A stretch of 64,000 nucleotides of DNA. It comes from Cycas panzhihuaensis. Taxonomy: Eukaryota > Cycadophyta. Under the pieces are notes generated by a model, which did not search any database, was not told the origin of the DNA, and saw only the letters and a list, made by a program, of their open reading frames with translations. The stretch's first letter is position 1. Each line of letters starts with the position of its first letter. The stretch lies in assembly GCA_023213395.1 (NCBI GenBank), contig CM041465.1, forward strand, positions 89,969,741-90,033,740, given 5' to 3'. The translations under genes and the position numbers were made by a program. Of the stretch, positions 35,866-47,144 are shown one piece after another.

Positions 35866-37360
35866 TTGTACCAAGAAGCTATAAAATACACATCTTGGAG
35901 GAATGTCATAAATGAAGAGTATCAATCTCTTATAAAAATTAATACATGGGAGCTCATTGACCTACCACTTAAAAGAAAGATAGTTCAAAATAAATGGGTG
36001 TACAAAAATAAATATAAATTTGATGGCACCTTTAAAAAATACAAGGCGAGGTTGGTAGCAAAGGGATTCACACAAAGGAAAGGCATCAACTACACTGAAG
36101 CCTTTGCACCTATGACCAAGTGGCCCACAATTAGAACTCTTATGGCCTTGACAACTCAATAGAGATAGAAAATTCACCAACTTAATGTGAAAACTACATT
36201 TCTTAATGGTGATCTTGAAGACGAAATCTACATGGCTCAGCCTGAAATACTTGAGATTGTTGGTTTAGAGCATAAGGTGTGCAGACTCAAAAAGTCCTTA
36301 TACAGCCTTAAATAATGCCCCTTGTACTTAATTCACTAAGTTGTTAGAAAGAATGAGGTAACTTAGATATGAGATTTTTGACTACCAGGATATTGATGAA
36401 AAACTATTCATCAAATACTAAAAAGATAAAGTCACTTATCTCTTAATCTTCATGGATGATATGCTTATAATAGAGAATAGTGAATAAACAATCAACTAGC
36501 TAAAGAAGGACTTAGCTAAAATGTTTGAAATGTCTAACCTTGGGTTGATGAAATACTACTTGGGGATTGAAGTTACTTAGAAAGATGGTAAAATCTTTCT
36601 TTGTTAAGAAAAGTATATTAACAATCTTCTAACAAAGTTTCAGTTAGAAGATGCTCAAACTATAGCCACTCCAATGAAATCCAATGTCAAACTGACAGTT
36701 GATGGTGATGATCGACAGGTAGACGTAGCATTTTACATGTAACTTATAGGTAGTCTCATTTATACTACTAATACAAGACTTGATATTACACATTCTATTG
36801 GCATTCTCACTTGTTACATGATAAATCCTAAGTAGAATCACGGGTAGGTAGTAGTATGAATGTTGAGGTACCTTAAGACGACCAACAAATATGGTCTACT
36901 AAATAAACCCAATTTAGAGCTCAAACTATACACACACATAGACTCAAACTTTGCTAGAGATAAAGTCATTGGGAGATCTATGTCTAGGTACAAAACATTT
37001 CTTTGAACAACACTAATATCATGGAGATCTAGACAGCAGAAGATAATTGTCGATTCAACTACTGAAGTTGAATACATTACTACTTCTAAGACTAGAAAGG
37101 ATGTGATATGGCTTAGAAAATTATTGGAAACATTGAATATCACCCAAAAATATCATACTAGCCTTTATGTGGATAATCAATTAGAAATCCACATGGTGAA
37201 AAAACATATATTTCACAATTATACTAAACTCATAAGTACAAAAGTCCACAAGATTCGAGAACTAGTTTATGATAGCATAATTCAACTGGAGTATTATCCC
37301 ACAACAGATCAAGTGGCTGATATCTTCACTAAACCACTACAAAGGGTGAAGTTTAAATAG
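35866..37360 (+). pseudogene. Element B reverse transcriptase and RNase H
   Basis: RT blocks: NKWVYKNKYKFDGTF, KARLVAKGFTQRKGINYTE, FAPMTKWPTIRTLMAL, IHQLNVKTTFLNGDLEDEIY, KSLYSLK, and FMDDM at 36448-36462 in place of YVDD. MKYYLGIEV and TPMKSNVKL follow. RNase H ends with YVDNQLEIHM, STKVHKIREL and the copia terminal motif VADIFTKPL. The polypurine tract follows after about 460 non-coding bases. Confidence 0.9.
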
Positions 37361-37817
37361 TTCTATAGGTAGCTCAGTCTTTGAGCCTCCATCTTTGACT
37401 GATTGGAAGAGATGACAATAGGATTATCATACTCTATTCCATTTGTGAAAACCCCTTGTGGGTGTGAAAGAATAAGAGTAAGTCTCTACTCTATCCTATT
37501 TGTGAAAACCCTTATGGGCATGGAAGGATAAGGGTTATATTACTCTTAGAAAATCAAAACCTATGAAAACCCAAAAGGGTATGGGGGATGACTAAATAGT
37601 ATATGGAGAGTCAACAGATCAAGTTGCACATATAAGTTGCTTAACTATTAAGTTATATCAAGAGCCACCTTAGCTATTTTGATTTAAGGGGCTATAGATC
37701 TTAGAAAGTTCATAAGATTTTATTCCCTATGAGGGATTTTCCACAAAAGTGTCAATGTAATAATGAGACTTAAATAAAGACTTCATAGAATAGATTTTAT
37801 CATAATAACCTTTTACC
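37361..37817 (+). other. 3' untranslated part of element B
   Basis: Non-coding stretch between the RNase H stop and the polypurine tract. It contains a partly repeated unit TTTGTGAAAACCC...GGG(T/C)(A/G)TG at about 37441-37460 and 37500-37520. Confidence 0.6.
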
Positions 37818-37821
37818 ATTA

Positions 37822-37831
37822 AGGGGGGGAT
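37822..37831 (+). other. Polypurine tract of element B
   Basis: GGGGGGGAT-type run ending directly at the TGATGG start of the 3' LTR. Confidence 0.85.
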
Positions 37832-38137
37832 TGATGGATGTTAATGCATCAAGGTCATTAAATTAATTATATGAATATGATTTTAGGTTAGCTAAGTCAC
37901 ATAGTTAAATGTAATTTCATTTACATTTAAGTGTAATTTCAAGATTATATTATTAAGAAAGAAATGTCTTTGGAAACCTTAATACACATCCTCTAATATA
38001 TAAGGTTGAATATGAAAGGGAGAGTCATAATTCTTACCTCTCATTTTTGCTCTCAATCTTGTTCTCTCTATTTTTCTCTTATTATGTGCCATTGTTTTAG
38101 TGTAGTAGATTATGGTAACTAGATCCTTCACCCAACA
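37832..38137 (+). repeat. 3' LTR of element B
   Basis: 306 bp, TGATGGATGTTAATG...CACCCAACA; same length as the 5' LTR, about 88% identical by eye. Confidence 0.93.
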
Positions 38138-39011
38138 CCATCCTCTAGATTATATGGGTAATCAATCACTGCATTTGCTAGTTCTATAGGAACCTACTTT
38201 AGATACATGATTATGTCAGCATTTATCAATATCATTCTAGGAATAGGTTGAAGTACCTAACTAGACAATTAATTTAAGTGTAAGACTAGTAAGTGAGTCC
38301 CATCTCTTACCAAATAGGATTTAATAGTAGCTTCTCTTCTTGAAGCCTCTCTTCATGTTCACTAGTAAGCATTCTGCTTAAGTCTTCAACATTAATCTCT
38401 TCAATCCTTCTACTATCATTGTTTGGTCTCTCTAATTCTTTTACTAATATCACTTGGAATCTCAAACTTTGAGCTCTTTAAGATCATTGATGATCCTTAA
38501 AGCCTCCATAAATAGTCCCTTCAAGATACTTGCTATCTTACTCAAAATAACCATACATCCATCATATGGCTTACATGTACCAATAATAGATACATAAAAC
38601 ATAAGATGTGACTCATGAAATTTATAGCATAACTCTCTTAAAAAATATTTTTCTCTTTTAACTCAAAAGTTCTCCAAAATATGAATTCTAAACCATAACT
38701 GACTCCTTTGGTAGCAGTTGGCTAAGAGTTTATATGAGTATTTCTATCATCATTTAAATAATATAAGAAATCTGCATATTCAAGTATATATGCAAGCTTA
38801 TGCATGGACCTTTTTAATCCTACTTCAAAAATATTATATGTAATCTTAAGATCCTTATCTGATTATAAAGTGAATGAATTAAATTTCTCCACTATAAAAC
38901 TTTAAAATTTGACAAAACATATAGTCCATCATCAATCATGAACTAACTTTTAAGATTTATTCTTTACTCAAAACCTCACAATCCTTCATAGAATCAATCT
39001 CAATGGTAGAA
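38138..39011 (-). pseudogene. Unidentified protein-like sequence within element K
   Basis: The minus strand gives readable stretches, e.g. ELCYKFHESHLMFYVSIIGT, then KIASILKGLFMEALRIINDL near 38640-38480, and in another frame RIEEINVEDLSRMLTSEHEE, RLQEEKLLLNP at about 38400-38310. The density of protein-like composition and the position right after two captured genes suggest a third captured transcript, but I do not recognise the family. It ends at the B LTR. Confidence 0.35.
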
Positions 39012-40177
39012 TGAGTAATAATTAAGTTTGATATCTAATTTATAATTATAATAATGCCTCCATACATGCCTCTTTATTTTGAAGGATAAATCTTTTAATT
39101 AATTTCCCAAGGAACTAGACCTATACTAGGGGAAAAGAAGGCTATATATAAAACCAATCTAAGAATCACAAGCCAACCATGACTGCTTGGACAAACTCCA
39201 ATGAACCAATAGCATAAGTGTTGAAGGTAGTAGTACTTACTTCTTGTATTTATAATAAAGTAACTTCCAAGAAGCATCTAGTTTCCAATAGCTCTATAAA
39301 AGACACACCCAACATTTAAGCAACCATTATAGCTCTAAAGAGGTTGGTTAAAATCAAGTAGTACTAGATAAGCATATTCTATTTTATCTAATATTTGATG
39401 TATTCCAAGAGTGGAAATAACAAGTGAGATAAAAATGCCAAATGAACTGGATAGCACTAGATGTTTTCTTAAACATTAATCTATAAGATTTAGGCCAAGA
39501 GTTATGCTAAAAGCATTCATTCCTACAACTATTAAGGAGAGAAATAAAGTTATTTTATTTAAAACAAAACTAACCAACTCTACAATAGTGGGACTATAAT
39601 ACATTACAGTATTGATACTAGTAAATTATTGAAATATCTGAAGACTAACTATAGTAAGTAAAGCAAGCCTTATTTCCTTACTTTTAAATAAGTCAAAGTA
39701 TTATACTTTTTCTTTCGAGTCCCTTTGTTGAAATTTTTCTTTAATTGTAGTAGAAAGTTGATCAATCTTACTGTTCGAATGATCTGGTTCATATATTTTT
39801 TTAAGAAATACAATAGCTTCAACTTACCTTCATAAAGAGCCAACATGGAGACTCTGGTAAAAAATAATATCAACATAAACTATAGTATAGTAGGCAAACT
39901 TATTATACTAAGCATCTAATGCTATGACCATGGTAACTTAATAAATGCTAGATTTATAAGATAAGATAGAAATTGCCTACAGGTGATCATTAACACATTT
40001 GTACTCACTAGTTCTCCTCTTATTTTAGAAGGTGAAGCTTCTACAATGTAAACAAGAGTAGTGATTAATACCACACCAACATCTAACCCTACTAGAAGCC
40101 TACCAAGAATCAAAATATATGGACCCAGTGCAATAGCCATGTAGATTGATCCAATTATAAAAATAACATCGACCAAA
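39012..40177 (-). pseudogene. Inositol-transporter (MFS sugar transporter) cDNA fragment
   Basis: Minus strand, from about residue 90 of a plant inositol transporter towards the C-terminus: [71 protein letters not shown] (40176-39922), then degraded LPESPRW region, SPTIVELVSF, ALSLI-like and NAF segments. At 39190-39100 come LVILRLVLYIAFFSPSIG and LVPWEIN, then IYP, RGMYGG and ISNLIITHS. Transmembrane helices are therefore mostly represented. Colinear without introns; several frameshifts and stops. Family role: proton-coupled inositol transport. Some other polyol/sugar transporters are possible, but [20 protein letters not shown] points to the INT group. Confidence 0.78.
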
Positions 40178-41523
40178 AGTTTCTATTCTAACGATGAAGG
40201 AGTCACATCTAATAGAAGTAGCTCTTTTATGTCACCATAGAATATATCATCTTGGATGGAAACACCCATGGCCATAGCCTTGTTTAGATTAACATTGTGT
40301 TCAGTTGCTTACCAAATATCTCTGATACAACTTCTTGAACCTTTAGCACTCAAATCATCCCTCCTATAAGGAGCACTTCATCCACCTCCCTTACTAAGAT
40401 CCCTCCATCCTTCAAGCAACTCTTACAAGGATTTCTCATTCACTTAATTAGGTCATTTATCAATATTCAAACTTTAAATGAGTTAAAGTAATATTCAAAT
40501 ACTTTCCCCTAGTTGCATCTACTATGATAAATGGTAGGTTAATATCTTTCTATGAAGTAGATGATAGCTCTACCTTGGCCTTCTTTATAGCCTCTACAAC
40601 TCTAACATATCCTTTGATAGGTCAATACCTTCAGCTTTCTTGAACTTGACAATAAAATACTCTAGTAGAGTGTCATTAAAATCCTTAACGCCTAAGAAGG
40701 TATCCCCATTTGTAGCTTTTACCTCAAAAACACCATTGGAGATTTTTAGGATTGAAATATCAAGAGTTCCTCCAAATGATAGCAACCAAACCCTCCTTTG
40801 TATTTATATCATATGAAAGAGTAGTTGTAGTTGGCTCATTAATAATTCTTTTCACATCTAGCCTAGTCATTTTCCTAGTATCTTTAGTAGCTTATCATTA
40901 AACATCATTAAAATAGACTCACACCATAATTACATCATTAAATATCAACCTTCCAAGATATGCTCCTATAGTTTCCTTCATCTTAGTTAAAACAAATGCA
41001 CTAATCTAGCTTGGAGAATACTATTGTCCATTAACTTCAACCCACGTGTCATTAATGGGTGCTTTAACAATTTTGTATGGAACCATCTCATTTCTCTCTA
41101 TATCTATGGATCATCATATTATCTTCCTATTAAATGTTTTTTTCCAAATAATATGTTTACCAAATTTGTCATGAATTGGCATTTAGTAGAAGCACCTATA
41201 AGTAGCTCTCCCTTTTGATTAAAGGCCACCATAAATGGTGTTGTATTCATACCTTTTAAATTCTTGATTACTTTTGGATTTTTGCCTTCTATGATAACAT
41301 ATGAGTTTGTAGTACCCAAATCAATACCAATCACATCATTCCCAGTTACCTTGGAGCTAAAAGCTCTCATTGCAGTTGCCCATCTCTATATTAATGGTGA
41401 CTAAGGGCATGAAGACTTAATACTTTGAGTGGCCATACATGCAATTTGTATGAGGTTAGAAGCAACTGCTCTTGATTAAGAGCTCCTAACATGCTTAGAT
41501 ACTAGAAGTAACCCTAGACCCAT
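40178..41523 (-). pseudogene. Mitochondrial HSP70 cDNA copy, N-terminal about 445 codons
   Basis: Minus strand. ATG at 41523 (MGLGLLLVSKHVRSS), a presequence-like stretch, then [20 protein letters not shown] (phosphate-1 loop), [33 protein letters not shown] (41119). Then [70 protein letters not shown] (40785-40594), [22 protein letters not shown] and KELLLLDVTPSSLE. The end lies at the IETFG equivalent, about residue 445, where transporter sequence begins. The [17 protein letters not shown] junction is typical of mitochondrial HSP70. No introns are present; the length equals the cDNA. Frameshifts and stops abolish function. Family role: matrix chaperone ATPase. Confidence 0.88.
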
Positions 41524-41796
41524 TTTCACCTCTTTCCTTTACTAAAAACCTCTGTTATGTACATAGAAAATCTTATAAATATCATATTTAGTAATAACTA
41601 GACAAGCAAAATCAAAATCCTGGCTTGATTAAAGCCTCAGAGTTATCAGATTTTAGACTAAAGTGCTACCCTCATTTTCTTCCCTATGCTAAAACCCTAG
41701 CAAAACCCTTAATTGCTCGACCTGCTGAGATGTGATCTACTCCTTTGATGCACTCTTCATTGCTCACCAAAAATAAGAAATCCCAAGCTAAACCTA
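41524..41796 (-). other. Short leader of element K / HSP70 5' UTR-like
   Basis: Between PBS and the HSP70 ATG. It contains AGGGTTTTAGC and GCTAGGGTTTTAG-like words often seen in plant 5' UTRs, so it may be captured HSP70 5' UTR. No separate ORF. Confidence 0.45.
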
Positions 41797-41807
41797 CTCT
41801 AATACCA
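41797..41807 (-). other. Primer-binding site of element K
   Basis: Minus strand TGGTATTAGAG, two bases after the LTR end, complementary to initiator tRNA-Met with one change; same spacing and variant as in G. Confidence 0.7.
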
Positions 41808-41809
41808 TA

Positions 41810-42065
41810 TGAGAGATGCAAATCCATGAGGTAAGAAAAGACATAAATAATAAATAAATGAAAGAATGAAATATGTGCAAAAGATAAAATATCTTGTGGG
41901 AAATGATCATTTTCAATTATTGTAATAGGCATGCATACATACTTATAATACATTGTCACCTCATGGTTATTCAACTATATATAAGAATCATTATAACTAC
42001 TACATTAACAAATGATACTAATTTAACATTTAATAAGTGAGTTAACAGAGTCTCCTAATATTACA
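41810..42065 (-). repeat. Probable 5' LTR of element K
   Basis: Minus strand TGTAATATTAGGAG...GCATCTCTCA, 256 bp with TG...CA ends. A TATATATAG motif lies near 41979. The inner edge is set by the PBS; the outer edge by where element E similarity ends. No second copy is in the window. Confidence 0.55.
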
Positions 42066-42814
42066 TAATTAAATATATTTCTAATAGTTAACTTATTGTT
42101 TTTGAGATCTTATTTTTCTAGAATTAAAAGGATTACTTGCATTTATTCCAACATTAGAGATGGTTTTCTTAATCAATTTAGGTTGTTTCTGATATATGAC
42201 ATTTATTTCATTTATTTTATTAGGTTTTGTTAAAGTCTAATTTTGAGTTTTTTTTTAAGTTTATTATTTCTTCATTATTACTCTCAGTTTATTCATTATT
42301 CAATTTAGGTATAGATATGTTTACGATAATATCTTTAACAAGTAGAGATATTTGATCAGGATTAGAATTTGATAAAGATTCTTCTTCATCAAACTTAACA
42401 TCATGCATGATAGATATAGCATATGTTATAGGGTCAAATAAGTGATACGTTTTACTTTCTTTATTATATCCCATAAGAAGATACTTAAAACTTTTGGGAT
42501 CAAGTTTCTACCTTTTTTCTTTGAGAATATATGCCCATGCAACACTTCCAAAAATTCTAAGATGTTTAATAATTAGTTTTCTTCCAGATCATTTTTCTTT
42601 ATGTCTTATATCATCTAAGACTTTGATTGATAATCTATTTAATAAATAATTAGAATAATTTATGGCTTTTGCCTGACGTTTTAAGTCTAAATCTTTTGAA
42701 TGTAACATGCACCTAGCCATTTCAATTAGAGTTTTATTTTTTCGTTTAGCCACTCTATTTTATTATGGAGTGTAAATAATTATATATTGAATTTTAATGC
42801 CATTTTTTTATAGT
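42066..42814 (-). pseudogene. Element E copy 2, integrase C-terminal part
   Basis: Minus strand: YTP..NRVAKRKNKTLIEMAR near 42770, then DLDLKRQAKAINYSNYLLNR, LRIFGSVAWAYILKEK, MGYNKESKTYHLFDP and HDVKFDEEES (42474-42289). The same order occurs in F at 52660-53050. The right end is ATAGT (42810-42814), the target duplication of D; the integrase core continues at 62547. The left end is lost at element K. Confidence 0.85.
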
Positions 42815-43151
42815 TGTTAGAATTAAAAATGTAATACAAAGTAAAGCCAATGAATTCATATAACTTAAGCCATATTTAAAATGCACTTATGAAATAACAT
42901 TATATTAATCCATTATAAAGAGAGTACATAAGATTTTCGAATAAATGGTGGTGTTGAAGAATACCAAGGTTTAAGACCCCACAAAATATATACTTCGGAG
43001 GAAGGAGGGGAACCTTTTTAACCTCTAAATTTAAAATAATATAAAATAATGATAATGCATAATAAAATAATCTTACCTTAACTTACCATGAAGATGTGTA
43101 CACTCACATATTTCTAAGGTAGGAGTTAGTTGAGGAACATTAACCCCGACA
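42815..43151 (-). repeat. 3' LTR of element D
   Basis: 337 bp, TGTTAGAATTAAAAATG...ACCCCGACA on the plus strand. On the minus strand AGTATATATTTTGTGGGG is the counterpart of the TATA-like block in the G LTR. Confidence 0.93.
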
Positions 43152-43864
43152 TACTCCCCCTCAATGTTCATCATATTCATCTTCTACTTCTCCTTGAACT
43201 TGTGGTATAAATGCTTTTGGAATACTTTGAAAAAGTGATTGTGATCATGTCTTGTAACTTCATCATCAAATTTGAAGTGGTCATCAATTTGCACCATTGT
43301 CCTTTCCATATAGTATTTAAGAAACTGTGGTTTAAATATAGATGTGAGTTACTTCAAATTAATATGAGTGCCTTCATGTTTGAGTTTGCCTTTCTGATTA
43401 GTTTCAATTGAGTTAAATATACATGAAGCCTTATCAAATGCATCATTATTTTCATCAATCTTATTATAATCTTTAACATTACATGCTATGTTAAACTTTT
43501 CATAGAGAAATACCTATTATATCATCTGTCTTACAAAAAATACATCATCAATATAGTTAAATTTACTTAAATCTAAAATTTATCCCCTATAAAGTGAATT
43601 GAGGGTATTCTAAATAGATTTAGATGTGGTCATATCATAAACATGAGTAAGTACATCATCATCTATAGTACAAAGCATTAGTGTTAGGGCTTCATTATCC
43701 CTTTTTAGGTTTTCTCTAAATTTTGGTTCATTCATTAAGTAACCATATTCTACAAATTTTTAAAGGTCATTTACAATAAAGTATGATTTCAACATATATT
43801 TCTAAATCTAAAGATTTATCCCATCAAATATTGGAAACTTACTGTTATTATCAATCATTGCCAT
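43152..43864 (-). pseudogene. Gag-like ORF of element D
   Basis: Minus strand start MAMIDNNSKFPIFDG at 43864. Then YMLKSYFIVNDL, MNEPKFRENLKRDNEALTLM, LCTIDDDVLTHVYDM, TSKSIWNTLNSLY, and near the end HKFKEK and NIEGEYVG, which reads through the polypurine tract (43154-43162) into the LTR. The layout is the same as in G. No CCHC knuckle, protease or pol. Stops are few (about five), at TAA/TAG. Confidence 0.82.
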
Positions 43865-46800
43865 TATAATCAATGAATCATAACACCTAATAAAATAAAA
43901 GGTATATCTCCTTAAGTAATGCAAGATAGATGATTTCTTTTGAAATGAGATAAATAAATGATAAATAATCCTTTCAAAGGATATATATAAGTCTTAAAAT
44001 TAAAGAGCAATATAATACAATGTAATGTACTATGTTCGAGCTTTTAAATATAATGGAAATGACCTTAACTTAATTTGAATGTACTTTTTACATGAGAGTC
44101 AAAGGACTTGAATTATATAAAGAATTTTTAAATGACTATTTTCATAAATCAAAAGTAACTTGATAATAATAATAGAAAGTATATCCTTTCATTGAATGCT
44201 ACTTATAGATTAATTCCCATAAGACTTCAAAAGTGGGCTTAAAAAAGGAATATTATGCCCTTAAATAATCATATGCAATGAAGTGCAACTTGAAATGCTT
44301 TTCAAAGTTGAAATGGAGTAAAAGATGATCCTTCAATTTTAATTCCTTATTAAGATCAATATATAAAAAAGCTTTAAATAAGCAAAGATTAAATACACTT
44401 TCAAATGAAAAGATAATCAATGCTTTAGAATCAACTCATTATGAGAAATGAAGTCAAGGATCAAAATATTTCCTTTCAATGAAGCAATATGGATGCAAGT
44501 ATACAACTATTCTCTTTCAAATTTAAAAAAAATCTCATTGAATAATGATGTAATCAACTTACTTAAAAGAAAGTATCCTAAAAATTATATGTATATTTTT
44601 TTTTTCAAATGAATGCTTTAATGTAAAGCAGCTTAACCAAGAAATAAGATGACGGTTTTCTTATGCAACTATTGTCTTTCAAAATGAAGAAGCTCCTTGA
44701 AAAAGTAGCTTTAAACAACTTTCAATAAGAATGTATTCACTTTCAATGAGATTATTTCAATGAATAAATAACAAGCTATAACTAAGTAAATCAAGGAGAT
44801 GATCTTGCGAAAAGCTTAAATACTCTTTTAATCAACGAGATGAACCTTCTAATCTTTGAATATTCTTTCAATCAAGATAGCTAATCAATCTTTAAAACCA
44901 ATAAGATTTTTAAAGAGCAATATGTAACTTATAAATCTTTCTAATAAACAGGAATATAAGAGGCCTTATAATGAAAGACTATATATATAAAGATGCAATG
45001 ATATGCTTGAATAAATAAGCCTTAAAGCTTGAAAGAATTAAAACAATAACTAGTAACTATGTAATAATGCATTTATAAGATTTTAAGAAATATGAAGGCC
45101 TTAAGGCAAATAAGAGTTCCTTTAACTTAGAAATTAATGAGATTAAGATGCACAAAATTACTTACAAATATTTCTAGATGTATTATAAATGAAATGAATG
45201 TGAGCTCTTAAGTAGATTCTCTTGTAAATAAGGTGCACTTTAAGATATTCAAAAGGCAAATGGCCTAAAATAAGTATAAAATACTTAAATACACTTCTTA
45301 GATAAGCAAAAAATGATCAAGGAAATCACTTAGATTCAATTATAAAAGTTAATAAAAGAAAATAATATGGTAAGAGGCACTCATTTGTTACTTTTGAATG
45401 TAATGGGGCCCCTACTACTTCAAAAGCTAAAAATAATATTAAAGGGCTATAAAATAGCTTGTAACTCTACTAAACAATGTTAGAATGTGATGAAACCTAT
45501 TTTATTATATAGAGCTTTAAAACCCTTTCCAACATTTTAGATGACTTGAGAAATGAAGCTATATAATTCAAGTTATTAACAAAACAATGTAAAGACCCTT
45601 TTATGGGTAATGAAATATGAGTAATAAATGAAGGTCAACTTTGAATTAATCAAACTCTATAAAAAATAGCTCAAATTAGACAAATAAGGACTCCAGGCTA
45701 TAGAGCTCTAAGTTAGGAATCTATCAAGTCTAGTGGATTAAGAATCTGACTCCCTAGCACAGATATATTACTAAAAAAGTAAACAATCTTCCTTAGCTAA
45801 AAATTTAAAAATTTTAAAAATGAGGATAAGGCTTTTAGCCCCTTTATAAATGGGATTTTGGTCATATATAAGGCCATGGGATCAATGGCTATAACCCTAT
45901 GGGGGCCCTGCATTCTAAAAATTATCAAATAAGAGATATAGTTTTTGATTAAATAAAAAGATTTCAAAACACTTTAGTTTTATTTGAAGTCTGTCGAACG
46001 TTAGGGTTGTATGAGGTCTCATGAGACTGGGGGCTAGAAGATCAAAGGGGGTTAAGCCCAAAAAAACACATGAAATATAAATCAAATTCCAGAATGATTA
46101 AATTTAATCAAAACATATTTTGAAAAAAAATAGATTTCTAATAAAAAAATAAATGGCCATAAAAAATACCAACGCAAAGGTAGATTTTGACATTAGCAAT
46201 TAATGAAAATTATTGTATATTTATTGAAATAGATATGAGGTGGGGTTCTAGACACTCTAAATATGAGATCACTTTAAAAACTCTAAAAAAAAAAAGAGTT
46301 TTAATATATAAAAATCACAAAAATATGATTTCAAAGTCACATTGTGCCGTATGATGAATGATAGATGAATAGAGGCTAAAACTCAATCCAAAACATGAGC
46401 TAATCATTGTCTAATCACTACAATAGCTCCATAGAGGGTATATAGAGAGTTACATCTTAAAAAACTTAATGATTGGCATTTGTTTAGCTCACACAAGTAG
46501 AGGAGGATGCTAAGAGTCATAGAGGTCATATGACTAACACAGGGATGAGAATTTGCTCACAATAACCTTATCCAACCTAGATCTATCCATCTATCCTGCC
46601 TCTAGGTTTTAGAGGAAACCAATGAGAAACAAAGCTAGAATGAGTAGTTTTTAATTTGTTGCTTAGGGTTTTCAATAGGCAGTGAGGTATACTAGGCTTC
46701 TGTGAGCTATAACTCACCTTATAAGTGACAGTTTTTCAAATTGTCTTCTCTAAAGTATAGAGGACTAAGAGAAGAGTCTAATGAGTGGTCACTTGATGTA

Positions 46801-47133
46801 GTTCTAAGTAGTGTAGAGATTGCACTAGCCTGGCAAAGTTTAAAAATATGGTAAAACCTTAAAAATAGTGAAAAATGATTAAAATCTTGCATAGAATCAA
46901 ATGAAACCTTAAAATACTTGCACCAAATGATTGCTATGATAAATGCACATACTATAGCTATAAAAATCTAAAGAAAATGGTGATTAAATAGAGCATATGT
47001 ATCGAAATGGCTAAATATTAATGAAAACTATATAAAAAATATTAATAAAACTTTATAAAACTAACAAAATATTAAAATATATGCATGTTGTAAAGTGAAA
47101 TCGATGCTCTGATATAGGTGGCTAGGATCTATA
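43865..47133 (-). other. Long non-coding leader of element D
   Basis: About 3.27 kb between PBS and gag, strongly A-rich on the plus strand, no protein-like frame on either strand. A G counterpart exists at 18668-21124, but I could not align the two leaders by eye. Confidence 0.65.
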
Positions 47134-47144
47134 CTATGATACCA
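47134..47144 (-). other. Primer-binding site of element D
   Basis: Minus strand TGGTATCATAG directly at the LTR end; initiator tRNA-Met type with one mismatch. Confidence 0.8.

Larger units (their letters stand above)
30377..38137 (+). mobile_element. Ty1/copia element B, complete but decayed; flanks lack a TSD
   Basis: Two 306-bp LTRs (30377-30682 and 37832-38137) with about 37 differences by eye count, a degenerate PBS, a leader of about 2.4 kb, gag-protease-integrase-RT-RNase H in copia order, and a polypurine tract. The five bases outside the LTRs differ (CAAGA left, CCATC right). The left neighbour is LINE-2 and the right neighbour is element K, neither of which continues on the other side. 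B therefore marks a rearrangement and not a simple insertion. Confidence 0.92.
38138..42065 (-). mobile_element. Element K: LTR-type element carrying captured host gene pieces
   Basis: Minus strand: an LTR-like sequence at 42065-41810, a PBS (41807-41797), a short leader, then intronless mitochondrial HSP70 (41523-40178), fused directly to an inositol transporter piece (40177-39012), then unidentified protein-like sequence to 38138. There is no gag or pol. The 3' LTR is missing; the left side is cut by element B. The right edge abuts the integrase of element E at 42066. The layout recalls maize Bs1, an LTR element with transduced host cDNA. The evidence for LTR status is one LTR plus PBS only. 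Confidence 0.6.

Noticed and set aside
38138-38142. LINE-2 continuing to the right of element B
   Set aside because: No frame after 38137 resembles LINE RT on the plus strand, and the flanking five bases are different.
40178-41523. HSP70 as a functional gene
   Set aside because: Multiple stops and frameshifts, and the substrate-binding domain is replaced by transporter sequence.
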